NCBI RefSeq assembly: GCF_017305915.1
Contig: NZ_JAFKJN010000007.1
Coordinates: 186,001 to 250,000, forward strand
Direction: 5' to 3'
DNA: 64,000 nt
Source: Reyranella sp.
GTDB taxonomy: Bacteria > Pseudomonadota > Alphaproteobacteria > Reyranellales > Reyranellaceae
In this document: positions 60,666 through 64,000 of the stretch, piece by piece
Position numbering within the stretch: position 1 is the first letter of the stretch
Layout of the letters: the number at the start of each line of letters is the position of its first letter
The notes under the pieces: model-generated
Database searches by the model: none
What the model saw: only the letters and a program-made list of their open reading frames with translations
Told to the model about the DNA's origin: nothing
Position numbers and translations under genes: made by a program

Positions 60666-62490
60666 GCACTATCCCATCAGGGATGGAGATAGAAGCCTGC
60701 TGAGTAGCGCGGCGCCGCGGCCGGAAGTTCGCCTGTTCTGGACCGGTCCGCCGCTCAGTCCCTATGAAGAGCTGTCGCTCCGCAGTTTCGTCGCGGGAGA
60801 CGCCCGCGTGCTGCTCTACGCGACGAACAAGGACCTGGCGGTTCCCGAGGGCGTCGAGCTCATCGATGCGCGCGAGATCCTGTCGGGGCAAGTGCATCAG
60901 TTCACCTTCGCCGACGGTGTCCGCTCGCCGGCCTTGCATTCCGACCTTTTCCGCTACCAGGCGCTCCAGCAATTCGGCGGCTGGTATGCCGACCTCGACA
61001 TCGTGCTGGTTGGCAAGAAGATGCCCGGCAGCAAGGTCTATATCGCGCGCGAATCGGACGATCTGGTGAATGGCGCGGTAATGAAATTTCCCGCCGCGTC
61101 GCCGTTCATCGACGCGGCGATCGATGAAGCATGGAAGCTGATTCCCGAGGCCGGGCCCGGCGCGCCTCTCAGCAAGCGCATATCGATCGGGCCGAGGCTG
61201 GTGACCCGGTTGGCGCACGACTATGCGTTGGACCACGTGGTTCGGCCGCGGTCGAGCGCCTACGAGATCCTGAGCGCTGAAATTCCCCTCATGTTCGACC
61301 CCGGACAGCGAGCGGAATTGGACGAGCGGGTCGCGAACAGCGATTTTGTTCATCTCTGGAACGAGGTCTGGCGCTGGGTCCGGATTCCCAAGAATTTCGG
61401 ACCGCCCGAGGGCAGCTTTCTCGACGGCTTGTTCCGCCGATTCGGGATGACGTTCGCCGAAGACGCGCGCCTGTCCGCAGAATCCGTTGCCGTCTGGTTT
61501 CGCGAGCGCAATCTCCTGGAAGAGCTCCGCTGGCGCCTGCGCACGGAGATCACTCCGCCGAACGCCCTCGATCTTCTGGTGGAACGGCATCGAGCGGCTC
61601 GGCAGGTTGCGGTTTCACCCCGTCCGCCGGGGCGCCCCACAGGCGTCCGCGCGAGACCGGTGCGCGCCGCCGTCGCTCCCCAGACGCTGCGCACGTTCTG
61701 GCATGGTGGGCCGATCGGACCCTACCAGCTTCTGTGTCTGCGAAGCTTCGTGGATCGCGGTCATCGTGTCGAAGTTTTTGCGTTCGAGCCCATCCCCGAA
61801 TTGCCCGATTGGCTGGTGCGCGAGAACGCTGCCGATATCGTGCCTTCCGAGCGCGTGTTGCGCTACCTGCCCGAGCAAAGACGCTTCGCGATTCATGCCG
61901 ACTTGTTCCGTCATGCCGTGCTGCATCGCCTGGGCGGCTGGTGGATCGATCCGGATGTCGTCCTGCTGAGAACCGAGCTGCCGACGGGAGACTTGTTCTT
62001 TGGCGGACCGACCGAGTTCGACGTGATCTCCACGGCCGCGCTCAAATTTCCCGCGGGCCATCCGGTCCTGACCGACGCGCTTGTACACTCGACGTCGTTC
62101 GAGGACAGTGTCGCCGATTGGGAGCGGGCGGGCGCTTCTCTCTTGACGCAATCCATCGTATCGAACAGGTTGCTCGGCGCCTGCCGGCCGGTTGAATGGG
62201 TGAGCCCGATAGCATGGTTCGATGTGCTCCGCCTGTTCAATCCGAGCCAGGCCGATTCCTTGTCGACAGAACTCGACGGCAAGCATTTCCTCGATTTGCA
62301 CATGGATGCCTGGCTGCGCGCCGGTGTTCCCAATTTCCTGGCGCCACCGCGCGGCTCCTTCGTGGACAGGCTGTTCGAACGGCATGACTTGCAGTTGTTC
62401 TTCCCGGCTCAGATGGAATTCGACGATGTCAGGCGTTGGATGACGCACATGTATGAGTGCACGTATCCCCAGCGGGCTTCGAATGCGTAA
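60664..62490 (+). CDS. Tandem-domain GT32-like glycosyltransferase
   Basis: This 608-residue protein contains two copies of a GT-A domain like the GT32 family (capsular polysaccharide/Och1-like). Copy 1 has VRLFWTGPPLSPYEELSLRS (22-41), HSDLFRYQALQQFGGWYADL and the DxD motif DLD at 110-112. Copy 2 repeats the order with LRTFWHGGPIGPYQLLCLRS (342-361), HADLFRHAVLHRLGGWWIDP and DPD at 429-431. The offset is about 320 residues. Each DxD should bind Mn2+ and a sugar nucleotide. Copy 2 seems the more standard. It overlaps the barrel gene by 8 nt. Confidence 0.8.
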   Translation: MHYPIRDGDRSLLSSAAPRPEVRLFWTGPPLSPYEELSLRSFVAGDARVLLYATNKDLAVPEGVELIDAREILSGQVHQFTFADGVRSPALHSDLFRYQALQQFGGWYADLDIVLVGKKMPGSKVYIARESDDLVNGAVMKFPAASPFIDAAIDEAWKLIPEAGPGAPLSKRISIGPRLVTRLAHDYALDHVVRPRSSAYEILSAEIPLMFDPGQRAELDERVANSDFVHLWNEVWRWVRIPKNFGPPEGSFLDGLFRRFGMTFAEDARLSAESVAVWFRERNLLEELRWRLRTEITPPNALDLLVERHRAARQVAVSPRPPGRPTGVRARPVRAAVAPQTLRTFWHGGPIGPYQLLCLRSFVDRGHRVEVFAFEPIPELPDWLVRENAADIVPSERVLRYLPEQRRFAIHADLFRHAVLHRLGGWWIDPDVVLLRTELPTGDLFFGGPTEFDVISTAALKFPAGHPVLTDALVHSTSFEDSVADWERAGASLLTQSIVSNRLLGACRPVEWVSPIAWFDVLRLFNPSQADSLSTELDGKHFLDLHMDAWLRAGVPNFLAPPRGSFVDRLFERHDLQLFFPAQMEFDDVRRWMTHMYECTYPQRASNA

Positions 62491-63796
62491 ATTCCTTCTG
62501 TTCACCTTGGCGTTCTGGTCGGCCTGTGTCGGCGTGGCGTCGGCTCAGGACGCCGCCTCCGAGCAGCAGCGGCTTTACGACCGGATGATGCAGCAGCCGG
62601 CGAACCACGCGATCACCGCCGACTTCGTGAAAGTTGCGGTACAGCGCGGCGACTACGAGGCCGCGATCGGCGCGCTCGAGCGCCTTCTGTTCTACAATCC
62701 CAATTTGCCCCTGGTGAAATTCGAGCTCGGAGTCCTCTATTACCGGCTGCGCGCCTACGACATCGCGAAGCGTTACCTCTCCGAGGCGCAGGCGAGTCCC
62801 GACGTCAATACGGCGACCAGGGCGAAGATCGAGGCCTATCTCGCAGACGCCGACACACAGTCGCGGCGCGGCCGGCTGTCGGGCTTTCTCCAGACCGGTT
62901 TGCGCTACCAAAGCAACGCAAGCTTTTCGCCCGACGGCGGCGTCACGCGATTCAACGGCCAAACTTTCAATCTGCCGCCGACGCCCGGCGGCAACAGCGA
63001 CGCGAACTGGTTCGGATTGGTCGGGCTGAGCTACGACTACGATCTGCAGAACGGACCTGGCGATGTCCTGGAGAGCCGCGTCTTCGGATCGCTTACCCAG
63101 CAGTTCCGCTTCAACAACCTCAATGTCGGGCTGGTCGAGGCAAGCGTCGGGCCTCGCCTGCACCTGCCGCCCGGTTTGCTCGCCGACGCGACCATCAAGC
63201 CCTATGTGGCTGGCGGCAATGTCTGGGTCGGCGGCGCCCAGTTTCTTTCGTCGAAGGGAGCCGGCATCTCGCTCGGCATAGCGGCGCCCTGGGGCAGTGC
63301 GATCGAGCCCAGCTTCGAGTACCGGCGCGTCGAATTCGCCAATAGTGCGCCGACACTTTCCGAATTCGATACGGGGAATTGGTTTACCGCCGGCCTGTCG
63401 TCGGGTTACGCGATCAACGAGCAACTGAGACTGGATGGGCGCGCCTACTTTCGGCGCGGCCAGGCCACGACCGACTTCCAGAGCTTCGGTCAATGGCTCG
63501 TCGAAGCGGCTGCATCGTACGAGTTTGCCCCGCCGTTCGCGTCGGTCCCCCGGAGCTGGGCGATCACGACATTCGGCCGTCTGATCAAGACGGATTTCGA
63601 TGCGCCGAACCCCTTCATCGACCCGCGTGCCGGTCACGCCGATTTCGAATGGGTCGTCGGCGTCACCGTCAACATGCCGATAACCCGCACTTTCGGCCTG
63701 TCGACGACCGTCCAGTACGACCAGGTCAGTTCGTCGCTGCCAAACTATGGCTTCAGCAACCTTTCAATCCTGTCCGGACCTACGGTCCGGTTCTGA
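62483..63796 (+). CDS. TPR plus outer-membrane barrel protein (Slam/DUF560-like)
   Basis: This 437-residue exported protein has a signal peptide (MRKFLLFTLAFWSACVGVAS) and two or three TPR-like helical pairs (YEAAIGALERLLFYNPNLPL, KFELGVLYYRLRAYDIAKRY). From about residue 140 a beta-barrel follows, with FLQTGLRYQSNASFSPDGG, alternating aromatic strands and a final Phe (SGPTVRF). This resembles the surface lipoprotein assembly modifier family and similar alphaproteobacterial barrels. It overlaps the GT gene by 8 nt and precedes a FecR-like gene. Confidence 0.7.
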   Translation: MRKFLLFTLAFWSACVGVASAQDAASEQQRLYDRMMQQPANHAITADFVKVAVQRGDYEAAIGALERLLFYNPNLPLVKFELGVLYYRLRAYDIAKRYLSEAQASPDVNTATRAKIEAYLADADTQSRRGRLSGFLQTGLRYQSNASFSPDGGVTRFNGQTFNLPPTPGGNSDANWFGLVGLSYDYDLQNGPGDVLESRVFGSLTQQFRFNNLNVGLVEASVGPRLHLPPGLLADATIKPYVAGGNVWVGGAQFLSSKGAGISLGIAAPWGSAIEPSFEYRRVEFANSAPTLSEFDTGNWFTAGLSSGYAINEQLRLDGRAYFRRGQATTDFQSFGQWLVEAAASYEFAPPFASVPRSWAITTFGRLIKTDFDAPNPFIDPRAGHADFEWVVGVTVNMPITRTFGLSTTVQYDQVSSSLPNYGFSNLSILSGPTVRF

Positions 63797-63806
63797 AGGG
63801 GCTCTC

Positions 63807-64000
63807 ATGGAATGGCGTAGCCAATCCTTTTTCACCAGACTGCTGACGCTGCTGCTGTCGACGGCTGCGCCGTTGACCCAGGCGGCGGCGCAGAGCTTCG
63901 CCAAGGTGGGTGCCGTCAATCCGGACACCACCGGCACGCCGCCGGGTGGCTCGGCGCGAACGCTCGTGGTTGGCACCGATGTCGTCGTAAGGGAAACGAT
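63807..64000 (+). CDS. FecR-domain protein, N-terminal part (cut by window edge)
   Basis: Only 64 residues are visible. A signal peptide (TRLLTLLLSTAAPLTQAAAQ) is followed by FAKVGAVNPDTTGTPPGG, then SARTLVVGTDVVVRET. The pattern VGAVNP...GTPPGG...R-L-x-VG-x-DVV-x-x-E is the start of a FecR domain, which in secreted form often sits with surface proteins and not with iron sensing. It begins 10 nt after the barrel gene. The downstream part is not in the window. Confidence 0.7.
   Translation, partial: MEWRSQSFFTRLLTLLLSTAAPLTQAAAQSFAKVGAVNPDTTGTPPGGSARTLVVGTDVVVRET

Overview
The window is 64 kb of GC-rich, gene-dense bacterial DNA with very short intergenic gaps and many ATGA or TGATG stop/start overlaps. 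The gene content points to an alphaproteobacterium: paired cobaltochelatase genes cobS and cobT, several class III adenylate cyclases, Bug-type solute receptors, an intracellular PHA depolymerase, and an aroK-aroB-CorC block divergent from xerD and accA. A soil Rhodospirillales/Reyranella-like or Rhizobiales-like organism would fit, but that is inference from gene content only. I saw no rRNA, tRNA, CRISPR array or insertion sequence.

Layout. 0-4 kb: a quinone-reductase-like flavoprotein, a RelE/HTH toxin-antitoxin pair with a perfect palindromic operator, a frameshifted crystallin-J1-like gene coupled to a class IV aminotransferase, a DMT exporter and a secreted WXXGXW-type protein. 4-10 kb: a UxaA-family dehydratase, a cold-shock protein, an amidase and a Cache-type adenylate cyclase. 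9.7-16 kb: a tightly overlapping run with a methyltransferase, a receptor-permease fusion, a second permease, a twice-frameshifted Bug receptor pseudogene, a YkvA-like protein, a PECR-like SDR and a second cyclase. 16-27.7 kb: glucan phosphorylase, RidA, Cu/Zn SOD, a large SIR2-domain protein (candidate phage-defence NADase), a third cyclase, and a minus-strand run of esterase, PLP enzyme, Bug receptor, split chromate transporter and GST. 27.7-41 kb: PHA depolymerase, TPR protein, methylmalonyl-CoA mutase, a cyclase-TolB-TPR protein, an Atm1-like ABC exporter, twin MFS transporters, MeaB GTPase, YcgN and ribosomal protein L28. 41-54.6 kb: a phytase-like lipoprotein, cobT/cobS, J-domain protein, BolA, DUF2889, CorC, aroB/aroK, two conserved unknowns, xerD, accA and a luciferase-like monooxygenase. 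54.6-64 kb: TPR protein, 2OG oxygenase, thioredoxin/DUF255 protein, TauD-like dioxygenase, and a less GC-biased glycosyltransferase, outer-membrane barrel and FecR block running off the right edge.

How the genes fit together. Methylmalonyl-CoA mutase, its GTPase chaperone MeaB and the late cobalamin cobaltochelatase subunits CobS/CobT lie within about 15 kb, which suggests a B12-dependent propionate/methylmalonyl route. Four structurally different class III cyclases within 26 kb suggest heavy use of cAMP signalling. The strongest candidates for undescribed biology are the SIR2 protein at 19069-20907, the tandem-domain GT32-like enzyme with its barrel and FecR neighbours at 59.4-64 kb, and a pair of related intergenic inverted-repeat elements at 33.8 and 59.3 kb.
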